This document shows positions 13,724 through 28,700 of a stretch of 64,000 nt of DNA, one piece after another. The notes under the pieces are model-generated. The model did not search any database, was not told where the DNA came from, and saw only the letters and a list, made by a program, of their open reading frames with translations. A program made the translations under genes and the position numbers. Within the stretch, counting starts at the first letter, position 1, and every line of letters starts with the position of its first letter. The stretch is from contig OW799237.1 of the NCBI GenBank assembly GCA_941918925.1, positions 1,221,201-1,285,200 on the forward strand. Direction: 5' to 3'. The stretch is from Phyto melanocephala. Its lineage: Eukaryota > Arthropoda > Insecta > Diptera > Rhinophoridae.

Positions 13724-16700
13724 GCTATAGACTCCGAAACTGTAAAACCGATCGGACTCAAACTTTGGCCAGTTGTTGTACACATACCAGGGAGTGTTTA
13801 TGGGTGGAAAAAAGTGGGCGGGGCCACGCCCATAAAAAATAGGTATCATTTTGAGGTACTTGCACTGGACCGATTATTCTGAAACTTTGCACACATAGTG
13901 CATATTGCACTTGATATTCAATTAAAATTCAGAATGCATTTCGATTCATTAAGGAGCGTAGCAACGCGCGCCGGGTTTGGCTAGTTTTTTATAAAAGAAG
14001 AAATTATAAAACTAAATATATTATTTAATTTCTTGTTTCATAGAAAACTAAGAAGAATTTTTTTCGGGGATAAAATTTTATGCTGGATTCTTTATAAAGT
14101 AAAGTTATATTTTAAAAGAAGAAAAAATTTTAGAAAACACTTCTTTTAAAAAAACTTTCTAAAAAAATTTAGCCAACTTTTATTAATTTTTTTTTTTTAA
14201 GTCTTTTGTTAATCTTAATTTTACTGATGTCTAAAAAAAAGATAAAGATACCCAAATATATTGTTTTACGTAATTATTGGTATATAATGAAAATTTATGT
14301 TCATTATAACAACAAAATATTATATATTTTGCAATAAATAAATTTTTCTTCATACAGTTTTTACAGCGTGGATATGTCGGATTTTTCTCCTATTTGTTGG
14401 GAATCACGTTTTTAGTTAGAGTATGCACTCGAACAATAAACAGCAACAAAATCTTACGTACATTTAACGTTGTAAGTGCATACGTATGTATGTGCTTTCT
14501 ATTAAACAGAAATATTATTTAATAAAAAGATTTACTGCAACAATAACTCACTCTTGTAAATACAAAAACACTAACACACTAATTTATACACAAAACGCAA
14601 ACACTTTCGAACGGATCTCAGTTGAATTTGTATACAGTTTAAGAGCAAATTAAACACACCAAAGAACACAGAGCTCGATGATGTTCATGTCTCAAGTGGA
14701 CACTTTAATAAAAACAAAATTATAAAAGGGAAAATATCAACAAAAAAAAATAATAAAAAATTAAAAAATGTAGAACAGTTAAAGAGAATATTTGTGACAC
14801 CCTATGTGGCCAGGAAAAATGGAGTATTAGTAAAAAAAAAAAGTATTTTTCATTTAAATAGGCATCAACATAGCAAAGAAAAAGTTCGTTAAAGTAGCTA
14901 GTAATTGCATAACAATATTTAATTAAAGTCAGAACAAAATAAACTATAAAATTTATTGTCAACGATTCCTATTTTATTTATTTTTTTTAGCTCCTGTTCA
15001 TTATTATGAGAAATGAAAAATTAAAAATATTTAGTAAAAAATCATAAAGAACATTAGCAAAGTCGGGATACGGCTTAAAAGAAAATTTAAAAAAGCGACC
15101 TCGATATTACAAGAATAAAAAGAGCCAAAAAAAAAATGCTTTAAACAAGCATTTATTATCATTTATAAGTTTCTCATAAAGACGGAGGAAAAATAAAGTT
15201 TACAAGATGCTGGCAAGTAAACATAATCAAAAAGAAAATATTTACAATGAATAAAAGAAATACAAAAATTAAAAAAAAAAAAATCTAAAAGTAGATTTTA
15301 TTATTAAATTTTTCTATTGGTTTCATTTAGAAAACCTTATTCTTAAAGAATTTTCTATCGATTCCTGTTCATGTTATTTGTTTCGTATTTAATTAAAAGC
15401 CTTATGGCACGAAACTTTAAGAGATTGTAAAATAATATTAAATTAAATTATTTGAAACGCCATTAAAAATAATTTTTATTAGTTTCTTCTGTTTGTTATA
15501 ACCCAGTACGACTAATAAATGAGAGTATGTTAAATTTGTCATTCTGTATGAAGAATTTCATCTAAGTTTCAATAAAAAATATATATTCTTGGCATGGGTT
15601 TAGTAGGAGGAAAAATAGGGTACAAGTGCCGAGACAAAAAATATACTATATCTTACGTTTAAATACTACAACATGCCAAATTTATTTAATAGCTGGCTTT
15701 AGTTCTCGTATAAGTCCTGCTGCCGAAAATCAGCTGCTTTAAAAATCGTATTTAAAAACCTAAGCTAAGTAACGTGTAAATGATAAAAAGTTCCCAACTT
15801 AAACTTAGCAGAAATAATTTCATATATTCTATGTAACTTTTATAATAAATATTTAAGTTAAAACATCTGCCTCTAATATTATATAGCATGTGTGTTTAAT
15901 GTTATCAAATTTTTTTGTAAAGACTAGTGGAGGCCTCTAAAAATTTATAATTTAAGGTAAATGGTAGCTAAACCATTTATTTAAATTTAAACTTAAATAT
16001 TTCCGAAAAATTAAAGTTCTCAAACTTTTTTTAATTATGAGCTCTCTTTTTAACGCGGTAACCCTGTAGGTATGCTATCGTTAGATTAAATATTTAACTA
16101 TGGCCAAATTTTAAATATAAAAATTTTTCTAATTTAGTATGTTTGAATTTGTATTAAACGAATTTTGTACGAAAATTTTGTTTAATAAACATTTTGTAAT
16201 ACAACAATTTTGTTTAAATATTGTCTTTTCTCCTATCTCACCATCGCATTCAAGAGTTTAAAAACTTAATTTGCTCTTGTGAGAGCTGTCTACTAATTTA
16301 AAAAAAAAATAATACCAGGAATATAATAAAGTTTCATATTCTTTTATGAGTCTTATATTTATATACATATTTTATCAATTATTATTACTTACGTTATGAT
16401 ACCACTCCACCTTGGTTATACCCGGATTAGCCTTGACCTCGCAATCCAAATAAACATCTGATCCTTTAAGCAAATTATTTGGATCCAAAGGAGCACCGAG
16501 ACTCAACGAAACAATAGGAGCATCTAAAAATTAAAACACAATAAAAAAAACCCAAATATCAAATTATGTATTTATTTGAAAACAAGTTCCAATAATTTAA
16601 ATTTAAAAAATAGGGCTTCATGTGCACTAAAACTAATACTTACGTGTGACATTTAATACCCTAGAGTCTTTTAAAAAGAGACCATTATTGCCATTAACCA

Positions 16701-19700
16701 TAACCGTCGTTATGGTTGTATGACCTTCGGTTAAGTGTTGTGAGGTCATGCTGGGATTAAGGGATATAGAGCACTGTACTTGACGTTCATTATCTTCGGG
16801 TACGGGTATTAAAATTAACTCCGAAACTGTAGTATTGCCATCGCTGGAGGTCTAGGATAAGGATATTTATTTAAATAAATTATTCTATTCTGCCGTAGAA
16901 GAAAAACCTACCGATTGTGTAGCGCCTTTAAGCTGTTGTCCACCTTTAGACCAAACAATTAGGGGTGGTGGTCTTGCACCCACCGCTGTACAAGTAACGT
17001 GAGTTCTGGTCCCCGCAATCAAAGCATGATTCAGACCCTGCAGTAGCAGACTCAAAGGGGGTACTGGAATTTAAAAAAAAAAAATACAAAACATTAATAA
17101 ATTACCTGATAAATAATAATGTTTTAAAGATTTTTAATTCCTTTTTATTTTCTTTTCTATAGATACCAGTTTGTTTAACTTCATTTTCATTTTTGTATAT
17201 TTATTTATACTTCTTATCTATTCATCTATTTTAATCTTTCTTATCTAACATTTCGCTTTCGCTCAAAGCTAAACTAAAGAAATGTTTTCTACATTTGTAG
17301 AAATGAAAAGGAATTTTTAAAAGTACAATATACAGCCACATACGTACACTGGTACTTTTTTATATGTCTGCACTACCATCAATGTACGATATATGTGTTC
17401 TTCTTCTTTTTTTCAACGTTAGAGGAACCTATGAACTCTTTTTAAATATTTTTTCAATTCTTTATATAAATTACTTTTTTCTAATTATATTCCTATTGCA
17501 CACTTTCTTTTTAGCTGTAAGGCTGTTCTACCTATTGGTTCAGTTTTAACATTTTGTGCTATTTTTTTGTGTAAAATTGTTTTTATCTAAATGAAAAATC
17601 TTTAAAACTGTTTGAAATTGTTGTATTTGTTGAGTTTTATAAAAAGAAATATATTGTGTGTACAAATTAAAATGTTTTGCTTAGAGGAAAGTCATGTCAT
17701 TCAGTCAGTCACTCACTCATCCTCTTAACCAGATAGTTCAAATGTTAGTACTTTATTCTTATATACACTTTGTGGTATCAAAGAAATATACGAAAAGAAA
17801 CTAGCACAAAAGATCATTTGTCTAAGTGACTACAAAATAGGTTACAAAGTAAACCCCTAAAAGTAGGTAACATTTATTTTCAACTTGAAACAAACACGAA
17901 CCAAATCAAATGCAAATTTAAGGGAAGTTGAATGGGTGATAAATTAAATTTGTTTAGGTTGCTATTTTAAAGGTTTCATTTGGGTATTTAAAACAAATAT
18001 TATACGAAATTTTATATAAAAAAATCTGCATAAATATTTTTTTAAAATTTTTAAATTCAAAAAAATTTTTTTTTATGATGGAGAGTAACAAAAATCATCT
18101 TTTCAAAGAGATTTTATTGCAAATATTTCACAATAATTTTATAAACTGTCATAAAAAATTTGCAATAAATTTATATTTCGCTAAAACGAGAATGTGATGA
18201 TGGTATTTTGCAAACCACCAAGAGCTCTAGTGTATTTAAAGGAATATTGCAATTAGGGCATACAATAACTATTTGATTTTCAATTTATGAAAAGTTTATT
18301 ATTTCATATGTTGTTCGTAAATTTCTTTATTTTATTTCATTTATAAGTCTATGAGGTAATATTTATCAAAAAAATTATAAAATTTATCCGAAAACAATAA
18401 AGACCGCTTTTAAAAATTCCACAGTAGCGTACTAATCTATTTAAGCTCTATGTGCTGGTTGGGAAAATGTTTAAAATTTTATTTTCATTTATTAAAATTT
18501 TTTATTTTTTACAATAAATAAAAAATGGTGACTGTTAGTCCACTATGCATATTAAAATGTACTATGGAAAAACATTTTTTATTTTTATAAGCAGTTGTTT
18601 TTTTATTGAGCTTGAGATCACTTTCTTTTATAAAAATAGTTTTAATTTTATTTTCCGATATTTCGCTACCACATTGGGTAGCTTCTTCAGGGAAAGTTTT
18701 TACAATTTTTAACAATTAACAATTAAAATATTATTTTTAAAAATGCTAAGAAGAAAATTAAATATAAATTTTTTTTATTTAATATTAAAAAAAAGAAATA
18801 TTTAAACTTTAGTGGATGGTATTGTAGGGTGGGAATGCGGAAATTGGCTAAATGATACTTTTGTTAGAAATAAAGTAATATTTTTTATCAGGAAATGCTC
18901 TTTGCTCTCTTATATTCTATAAATTGATAAAAATATAATTGAAAAATTAAATCCCTAAACAAAATTTATCGTTTGCCAACCCCATAATAAAAGTGTCACA
19001 TTTTCAGCAAAGATTTTTGGGAGATTATGGACCACAAAACTCCACCAAATAATTTTATTTATCTTATTGCCAATAAATGGGTGTCTACGTATGTATGGGT
19101 GTCTAAGTTTACGTATTGTAATGCCGCATGTAATAATATTGTGTACATTGCATTGTCTAAGTTTCTATAACATGTTTGTTAAACAAGTAGTTCATTAACT
19201 CATTTCCTTTTTTGTTAAATTATCAAGGGTGGTTTGTCCCATAAAGCAAAACGCACTTGAAATCACTTTTTTGTTGAGTCATACAAGAAGAGTCACATGT
19301 TGTAATACAACACGGGGAAGACAATGATAATAATTGAAATATAAAAAAAATATAAGAAACAAACAAAAAAATAAATAACAAATATAAAGTTATGAACCTT
19401 ATAATGTCTTTAACAATTAATAATGAAAGCTGGTAAAGAGAGGGTGGGTTTAGAACATTCTTAACAACTTGAGTGGGAGTTGGAATTGAAGTTAAGGACA
19501 TGCACTAGCATTTACTTATATGCTTTAATATTTTGAAAGTAGTACAATAAAACGCAGTAGAAGTCGTGCCAAGGACAATAGCTATTGTTAGGAAACTATT
19601 TTAAAAAGGAAGTTAAAGTATAGTAATCACACACATACATTCTATGCACACATGTATAAATGATGTATGTTGTATAGAAAATAAACCAGCAAAACACTGT

Positions 19701-22700
19701 AATTATAAAGGCATGTGTTTTATTAAGCGACGTGTTGTTGCTGTTGTTTTTGCTTTTCTTTGTATTTAGTGGCAAAGGATCTAAAGACTTGTCACTATTG
19801 TAATTGCTAAAGCGTGTAAGTTATTATTGTTACACACCACTAAAAATATGCAGAAACATATACACACACGCATCCACACCCTCCCTCCCTAACAGAATAA
19901 TGAAATACCAGCCAGACACACTACAAAACCAGTTTAAGTAAATAATCATAAAAAATGTATTGCATATCCAAAAGGGTGATAAATGTTTGTTATATTAATG
20001 CATATAATTTTCAGTTTTACATATTTTGTAGAATTTATTTTTCCTAAAACGAAATTTCAAGACATTATTTTCAGCAGCTAAAAACAAAAACACGCTTTGT
20101 TTAAACAAGTTAATTTGAGATTGAAAACCATTGTATAAATTTTCATTTTATTTTCTTTTAAAGTAGTAATTTTGTATTAAGACTTCTTTTTAGAATGAAG
20201 GAGGCAGTCTGGATAAAAATTCTGGGATTCGGGATATTACAGTCTTTCTGCGACTTTTCGAGCTTCCGCGAAAATTCAAAATATTCAGATTTCTTGTTAT
20301 ATGCTAACAATATAAATCAATTGAGTTTGTCTCAAATACTCAATCGAAGTTTTATTTATTTTTTCTTGACTGATAAATAAGATTTAATTACTATTATTAT
20401 TATTGATAGTAAAATTACTTAACTGCTGTCCTTCTAGTATACATAACAACCTTGAATTTGTTAATAGACAAAAGTGTTAAAGAAAATTATAAGTCTAGTT
20501 ACTCAACACACATTCCGCTGTAATTTATGGAAAAAGTAAAAGGAATCATTATCAAAGAACATGAAATCAGGCAAAGAGAATAATGAGCAAATAAATTTGT
20601 TTTGTGTAAAAAAAATTAACAAATTTAAAATTAGCTTTAATTAGCCATATTTAAGTTATCCTAAAGCGAGGCTAACGTACAATATTGAAGAACTGAGATC
20701 TGGCTTCCCTGTCTGGTCGTGTATGTTTTTCCTCTATATGGGGTGGCTGATGGACTCAGCTGCAGGCAGCTTCTCCTCTCTCATGAAGATTCGACTAGAT
20801 TGCCCTAGAGACCTTGCCAGTAGAGTTGTAGATTCTCATAAATTCTTCTGTAATCTATGGTGGGACTACATATATATGCCATTGGTAGCTAAAAGGGAGC
20901 TTGGTCGTTACCATGTGAACTTTAGATACCAGTAAACCTCCTGTTTTAATGTTTTAATACTCGTGGGACTAATTTTGGATTTTTGTCATAAAAATAAGAA
21001 TTTCAACAACCGGCGAACTTTAAAGTGAAAGGACAATGTATCCTTGCAAAAAGTGAAAATGATGTCTCTGCTAATACTCCGACAAAGGTTGCCCAACAGA
21101 GATATCGGAATGAGATGAACAATTAAACCTCATAAGAAATCATGAACTGTTAGGGTAAGCTATCGTCGCACTGCCTACTTTTTTTTTATACAAAGAGTGG
21201 GGTAAGTTTGAAAACATGTGTCCTCTTGGTGAGTAAAGAGTTGTTTACTTATCACTACTCGCCGGATCTTACAATAGTAAATTATATGCGTAGGTTGGTG
21301 ATCGTTTCTAAAGCCAGGATAATGGATATTTGCAGGCTGAAACGTAAGCCTTTGAAATTGTTGCAACATAGAACTCATTTCAAAAAGTTCTCTCCACATT
21401 GCGCTTACCTAGTGAATAAATATGCCTTTAAATTTTGTAAAGATTTTTGTTTTGAAAATGCTTTGTCAGTTATTAGAGTTAGACAAAATTAAGTTTGTGT
21501 CCAAAAATTTTACTTGTGCAATGTACGAGTTTGCTGTTGCAAGGTTTTACTTTTCTGGTTTATTATAGATTTTTGAAAAGAGTATTGAACGTGAGACCTA
21601 TTTTTGTGGTATAGCCGTTTTATTTATGAAAAATGTATTTTGCAATGTGCGCATCTCTTTTTCCTTTTTTTTTTTTTTTGAAACGAGTGATTTTAAAAGT
21701 GATTTGGGAATTAAATGTTTAACATCTTTTTGATTTTTGAATAAACTCAATTTGCAAAGTCTACTTAAGGATAAGATATTCTATTGCCCCGTATAGTCAC
21801 AATTGTAGTGAAGAGTCGTGTACTAGTTGAATAATGGGGGTTGAAAAAGGCAAATCCTTAATAATAAAAAAAAAATTGTTATAAAATACAGAGAAATTAT
21901 ATCGCACATTATTTAACGCACATATTTCTTTATTAAAAGGCGGCTATTTTTCAAACGTTCTAATATAATTTTTTTCAAACTGCAGAACTTAATTGTTATG
22001 ACTTGTACTATAAAACAAAGTAAGTCTTAGTACCTTTACAGCTATTTTTGGATTTTTTTTTTCGCTCAGTTTATTTTTTATTCAATTTTAACACGCAATC
22101 ATAGTATAACTTATGGGTTATTGGCCTTACCAAAAAGGCACTATTTAAGTAGTTAATGTCTAGCAATGGGATTATATGCACAATAATCGTTAGCTTTCAC
22201 TAAAGCTAGGGCAAGATAAAAAAAAAATTTAAACATTTACTTTTCACATGGTATTGGCTAGCGCTCGACGAGGTGAGTGATATAAAGAACTGAAAAAATA
22301 AAAAAAGTGCAAAGAAGAGAAACAACAACAACAACGTGGAAATGAAAAGTTTAATAGGCAAAAGAAAAATTGTAATTATTTTCGAAAACTCAAGAAATTT
22401 AATTAAGTGGACGGCCAAATTAAATTGTAACATTTTGGCAGGAGGTGGGAAGTAGAAAACAAAAAGACAAATGAATTTCAAGCTGTTTAGTATAATTTTA
22501 AAACGCCTACAGACATACTTTGATTTTATTGTTAAATAACTACCAACGTTTATAGCATTAAACTTTTATGTACATGCAGTAAAGATGGATTAAGGCACCC
22601 ACTACCTAAAAAGCAAACCCTAACACTAACAATTTTTTAATAATTCATCATAATTTATTTGTTAGCCATCGACATCAGTATATTAAACGAATATTACAGA

Positions 22701-25700
22701 AAACCCGATTTAATTTGCCATATTTGCGGCGGATATTGTTTGGTTGCCGATTATAATAAAAACTCAGCAGCTGTTTGTGTACGGCATCAGACTTGTTGGT
22801 TCATTTTGTTTGATTTCTTTATATTTTTCATTTTCAGCCCAGCTGGCCATCAAAATAATTAGCTGCTCATTATGAACATCAATGTCATTTGCAAAGTTAA
22901 TAGCAGAAGCAGTCGTGTTCTCATTATAATAAGACAAGTTGAAGTTAAAATCTCATATTAATGAGACTTATTTCGAACTCTTCGTAAGACTATACTCTTG
23001 ACGTGTTTTTGCAGAAATTTTTATTTTGATCTCATTTAATATCAAGTTGTTTTTTTCCTGTTACTGTCACTACTATATAGCCAAACCGTTAAAAAAAATC
23101 CGCACTTAGTTTTGGTCTTGAACTTTTCCAAACAGCCTTATTGACCTTTATTTCATAGCGGCGTTGCTTTTATTGCTAATTGTGCTTTTGCTTAAGTTTT
23201 TCATGTTAAAAATTGCAAGTCAATTATTGTTGCACTATGAAAAGTAAAACTAATTAAAATGCTTTAAACTTCATTAAATTGGCATTGACACTTGTTCATG
23301 TTGTGTTGTTAATAGAATTATAAAGGCTTGAAAAAAGCAGCATAACTGTGGTACTTCGAAAATGTATTGAGTTAGAAATGTTGATTTTATTTTTATGTCG
23401 CTTCCGTTAAAATGATAGTGTAAAAAATAGAAATAATTTATAATTTCATGAGTGAGATGATTACACCAGAATGAAAATCGCATAGAATAACCCAGTTTCC
23501 CGATTTACAATTTAAAGTAGAAGTTTTAAAAATTTTTTCAATAATTTCTGAAATAAAATTTTTTTACAACAATTCTACTTTTGTTTAAAAAATGTCGTGA
23601 AAACATTTAAGAGATGAAAATATCAACCTTTTCAATAGTTTTAGTCTAGCTTATTTGGTATTTAGGATAATAAAGTGCTGGTAAGTTTGGAAAAAGTCAT
23701 ATTTTTAATCTTGGATGACACAATTGGATCTTAAACACACACACATAAAAAGTAAATAGTGTTCGTCGATTTTACAAAGCAAATTTTTTCCATAAAAATA
23801 TAGAAATTTTTTTTATTATAAAAAAATTAGAAAAAAAAACAAACAAGTAATAGTGCTATATTCGGCCGTGCCGAATCTCATATACTCTTCACAACGTGTA
23901 GTCATACAATAATAATTGTATGTATCACCACTTGTAGCTCATTAATAATGAAATGCGTACAAACATACATACATATTTCAGTATCTTTTTAATGACTTTC
24001 TCCGTTTAAAAGCATCCCATTGTAAAATTATAAATCGAGTTTATGTATGTATATATGTATGTATGTTTGTTTGTATGTATGTATGTATGTTTAAAAAAAA
24101 TGAAAAAAATGTTTTTTGTCTTAACTGGGATTCGAACCTACGTTCATCCAGGTCTAGTTTTTTTCATCATATCTCAGTTGTTTATAAAGCGATTTTTTTG
24201 ATTTCCCGAATATATCTGATTTTTTTGGTACCCAACACGGGTTTTGAAAGTGTCTGGGGGCTTCAAAAAGTTGATTTCAACATACACACGGACAGACGGT
24301 CAGTGCTTATTTGACTGCTTTAGTTATACGATTTCAAAAAATATATACTTTATGGGGTCGAAAATGAAAATTGTAAAAATTTCACATGGAATTCACACCT
24401 TACACTCACTGTGAAGTGTATAAAAAATGCAATAATAAATTAAACTATTACTGTAGAGGCCTCCAATGGAAACCAAGGACACAATTCTATCATTTCGTAT
24501 TTATCCTACAAACATTAGCCTACTTTAAGGCTGTAAGGTTAAAAATTTTATTTCTTCTTTAACAATTTATTCCACTTGATTAATTGAATTTCTTATATAC
24601 ACAAAAAGTAATTAATATTCTTTATAATTGTTTAAGTTTCGCTAACAAATATATTTTTTCCCTTCTTGATAAGTTTTTTTTTTCACTATTAAACTTTTTT
24701 GTTAGTTCTTCGCGCAGCTCTATTGTATTATTTAGCTTCTTGATGAAAAACTATATTTTAACTATGAACAAAATATGTATCTGGTACAAGGACAGCGGCA
24801 CAGAATATTTGCATAATGAATTTTAAATATGTATTTTCCGTTACTTATTAATTTTTTTCTCTTTCTCAAACTAAAACAACAACAAAACATTTTACAATAT
24901 TAATAATAATAGTAATAAAAGGCAAACTAATGTATATTTTTTATAAAAAGAAAAATATGACAAAACTGCTTAGCATGAAAATAAGTTTTTAATTGTTATT
25001 TAGGAAATGTATTAATTAAGAGCCTAGAAGTTAAGCAAGGGAATATAAAAACCTTCGAAAGAAATTTATTCAACACTTATTGTTTTTTTTTTTTTTTTTT
25101 TCTTCAAGGAATACTATTTTAAATTTTTAATTTAAATTTAATAATGAGTTACACAAATTTATATAGAATGGCCTTAATAACATGTTTTATAAATTGCCTT
25201 GCAAATGACAAATTAAAATTCATGTTGTGTTTATTGCATAGAAGTTTTTATACACTCTCACATTTAGAACTTTTGTTTTTCAAACTTAAAGTCTAATAAT
25301 TATGTTTCAAATTTATTTAAACGGTATTTATTGCTGGTTGTTAAATACAACTGTTGAAAAGTAAATCAAATTACTTCAACTCCTTTAATTGATACTTACA
25401 GTTCATGTCCAATATAACTTTTTTTGTTAAAGCCGCCACAACATGACCATTACTGGCTTGACATGTATAAACCTGCAATTAAACGAAAGAAAAAAAAAAC
25501 AAAAACTTTAAATTAAATTGATTTATTATTAAAATACAAAGACCTTAATTAAAAAATATTTTTTGTAAATTATTTAGTTTTTTTTTTGTTAATATTTATA
25601 AAAAATCATTTTTGATTGACAATTTTTAGCAGGAAAGTAAGAGGTTACATAGAGGACACATTAAAATGATTAAGGCATAGCTAGTTCAAAATGTTTGACA

Positions 25701-28700
25701 ATAAGCAAACAGTTTATAAATTTTGCAAAACTTTTGAATACAACAAAATTAATAACAAATTTATTATAAAACTTTCAAAAGCTGTTTATACATTTAGTTT
25801 AACAATTATAAATGTTCTGTAAATTAGGGACCATTGTGGCTTAGTTTATAGAAGAGGAATGTCTGTAATGATTTGTATATAAAATTCCATAAAAACTGTA
25901 GTTCACTTTTAATGTTATATTTTAGTTTTAGCATAGATATAGTTCAGTTTTAAAACAACTATATGAAAGAAAATTAAAGCACACTTGAAGATGAAAACGT
26001 TGGAATGATATTGCAAAATCACAGTATGTAGATAACATCCTTAATAATCTAGTGCAAAAGGCAAGTTGGAATTTATAATCTCTCTTACGAAAGTTTTTGA
26101 CAAGTTCGAATAGTGGTTTACTTAAAAATAATTTTTCATTTTATTCATTTCTCTTCTTCTTGTGACAAGAACAATCTCTTGACTTAAAATGCAAGTTCCA
26201 ACTGGGTGTAAGAAAAAAACTTATTTTTTCCCTAAACTTTTAAATTTTTTTAATAAATTGGAGCATGTTGTTTTAAAATCGACTAATGAAGTAGTATGTT
26301 TTTTTGTAATTTTTTTTTTTTTTTATAAAAAATCAATAAAATTTATGTAAACCAAAATGGTTAAACTCACATAACAGTGCAGTAGTTGCACAATATTCTG
26401 TTAATATTTCAGGGAGTTGTGCTTTTTGTACAGTTTATTTTGAAAAATAATATTTTTGAACATTTGGCAAAATGTTTTAAGTCGTGATAGGAAAATTTCC
26501 TATTTTATTAAATTTAATGAGCGCCTTTCTACTTAAATTACTATTTTATCGTCCGTTATTACGAGGCCACCACAGCTGCTAATACAATATATTTATTTCA
26601 AATTAAAGGTTAAATCAAAAATACAACGTAGTTTAGTTGTAGGCATTTTTTTGCTAAAGACCTCCAAAAATGAAAAAGCGAACCAAAATTATTTAAAACA
26701 CCCTCTACCTACTTTGGGCTTAATTTATACAAATAATGTAACATTAGCCATAAATAACGCCCATTAACATTAGCTAACCTATTGCCTTAATTTTCTGTGA
26801 CACATTTACCTTAATTAGTAATTTCTGATAAACAAGATTATAAATTGATTTTTCATTTAAATCTTAACGTATAAAACAAAAATTGTATTCGAGTTACAGG
26901 GCACAAATACATGAAATTCGGTTAAAGTTCAGCCAGCAAATGTGTCTAACTAATGTCATATATATTTAACTTGAGCTTAATAGAAAAAAGGGAGAGAAAT
27001 ATGCAAATCAAATGTTTAGGTATTTAAATTGGAAATAAGAAAAAAAGAAGTATATAAGTAATTAGCATGTTTAAATTTGGCTGTATTATATTTAGGTATT
27101 AACGGTTTAAGTTAAGTCGCATTTCTTATTTACCTGTCTGTCGAGTATCTTAATTTTTCACATCTAAGAAAATGTCGTATTAGCAAGCTTTCAGGCATAA
27201 ATACAAAAATAAGCACACATACATATATGTATACATATATGTATGTATGTGTATAAATATATTAACCATTCTACTACTAAGATCCCAAAAGACCCTCAAA
27301 CCCTAATACTCATTGAAATACAGAAACAATAATACTGTCAATAAACAAGTAGACCTTCGACAGCATCAGAAAGCCATGTTAAATTTGAAGAGACATAGGG
27401 GAAACATAACAAGTCTCACATCTTAAACTGGATGAATATGTGTGTATGTAAAATCCGGTAGCACTTAAGAAAACTTTTTAAAAAACGAAATGTGTTGACA
27501 AGAATTGTTTAAGTTTTTTTTTGGCTTTTTTTAAAGAAAATTTACAAAAAAAATAACAGTAAAGAAGTATTGGCACAAAATTGTTTAAAGAAACGCAAGC
27601 TTTTAACAAAAATAAATGTAAGCATACAAAGATACTTTCAATCTAATTTGAAAAATTATAGCTGCTGTATCAAAGATATTGCCTTAGGAAATCAGCTTTA
27701 TAAAGTCTCTATAAGCCTTCACACTTTTTATAAATAAGGCAGTAGAGGTCGTTAATTATAGCAACAAGGTCAGTGAAAGAAACAAGAGCTTTTCTTTAAG
27801 CACAAAAAAAGCAAAAGGTAGCTGCAGGCAGCTATTGTACAGCTTACATAGGTCTATTATGCACCACTGACTAGCGCACCGCAAAACCGAAGAATTTCAC
27901 AACAAAATAAGCCTGTTTCCTTTACGACAAAATTTTAAAAAAATATAAAGCAACAGCATTGTCACATCAAATTATATCCAAAATGGAATTTAAGATGAAA
28001 AAGAAACGATGTTATGCATTTGGAATACAAATGGGCCAAGTACAAGCTGAATTTTTTTACAGTCAGTAAACAAATAATAAATTCCAGCTTAAAATTAAGA
28101 AATAGCTTTTCTTATTATATTATTCTTGAAATTTTAGTGTGACCAGATTGTTTGTGAACAGGCTTGCTTTATCTTTAACACAGAGAAATTAGTATAAAGC
28201 CTTTAGGGAAAAATTTGCACATACATACATACATGTACATGTACGTAAGGACAAATAAAAACCAGACACACTCATACACTTGCGTATTAAAAAACAGCAA
28301 AGAAAAAATAAATAAAAACACAAATACAAAATAAATGATTATATGGTTCAATAGAAGTGGAAATTAATATCAACATATAAACAGGCCAAAACACATACAG
28401 TCATTCATCCAACAACACCCATGCATACGTATACATAAATATGCGCACATATATATACTCACATATACATAAGTATTACTCCCCTTCAATAAGGAAAGAA
28501 AATATAAAAATACTTTATTTAATTCTACTTTTTTTCCTTCTTCCTTTTTATTCGAAAATTAATAACAAGCAGTCAGTCATAGTAATTCTACTCGTACAAT
28601 ATCAATAAATAGAAGATACTCTGATACTGAAAGAACTAGAAGCAAGACAGGTCTTATTCTTCGCCTTTCCACGAACATAACGACGCCTGTTACAAAGCAA

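Larger units (their letters stand above)
6848..16392 (-). other. 9.5-kb intron within Ig4
   Basis: Bounded by GTAAGT at 16392 and TTTCAG before 6847 (minus strand). It contains transposase remnants at 7740-8057 and 10870-11300 and a Helitron at 13661-13984. The remainder (for example 8.1-10.8 kb, 11.3-13.6 kb, 14.0-16.3 kb) is AT-rich with poly-T and poly-A runs and no supported feature. Confidence 0.85.
17064..25399 (-). other. 8.3-kb intron between Ig2 and Ig3 exons
   Basis: GTAAGT at 25399 to TTCCAG before 17063 (minus strand). It contains an unrecognised higher-complexity ORF at 20645-20935 and a dispersed repeat at 23841-24425. The rest (17.1-20.6, 21.5-23.8, 24.4-25.4 kb) shows only AT-rich sequence. 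Confidence 0.85.

Noticed and set aside
13654..13882. Two ORFs with poly-CysVal runs
   Set aside because: They translate the TG microsatellite of a Helitron-like element.
24120..24150. tRNA-like B box: the reverse strand reads AGGTTCGAATCCCAG
   Set aside because: No T-arm pairing, no A box at the right distance and no acceptor stem; it lies inside the dispersed repeat at 23841-24425.
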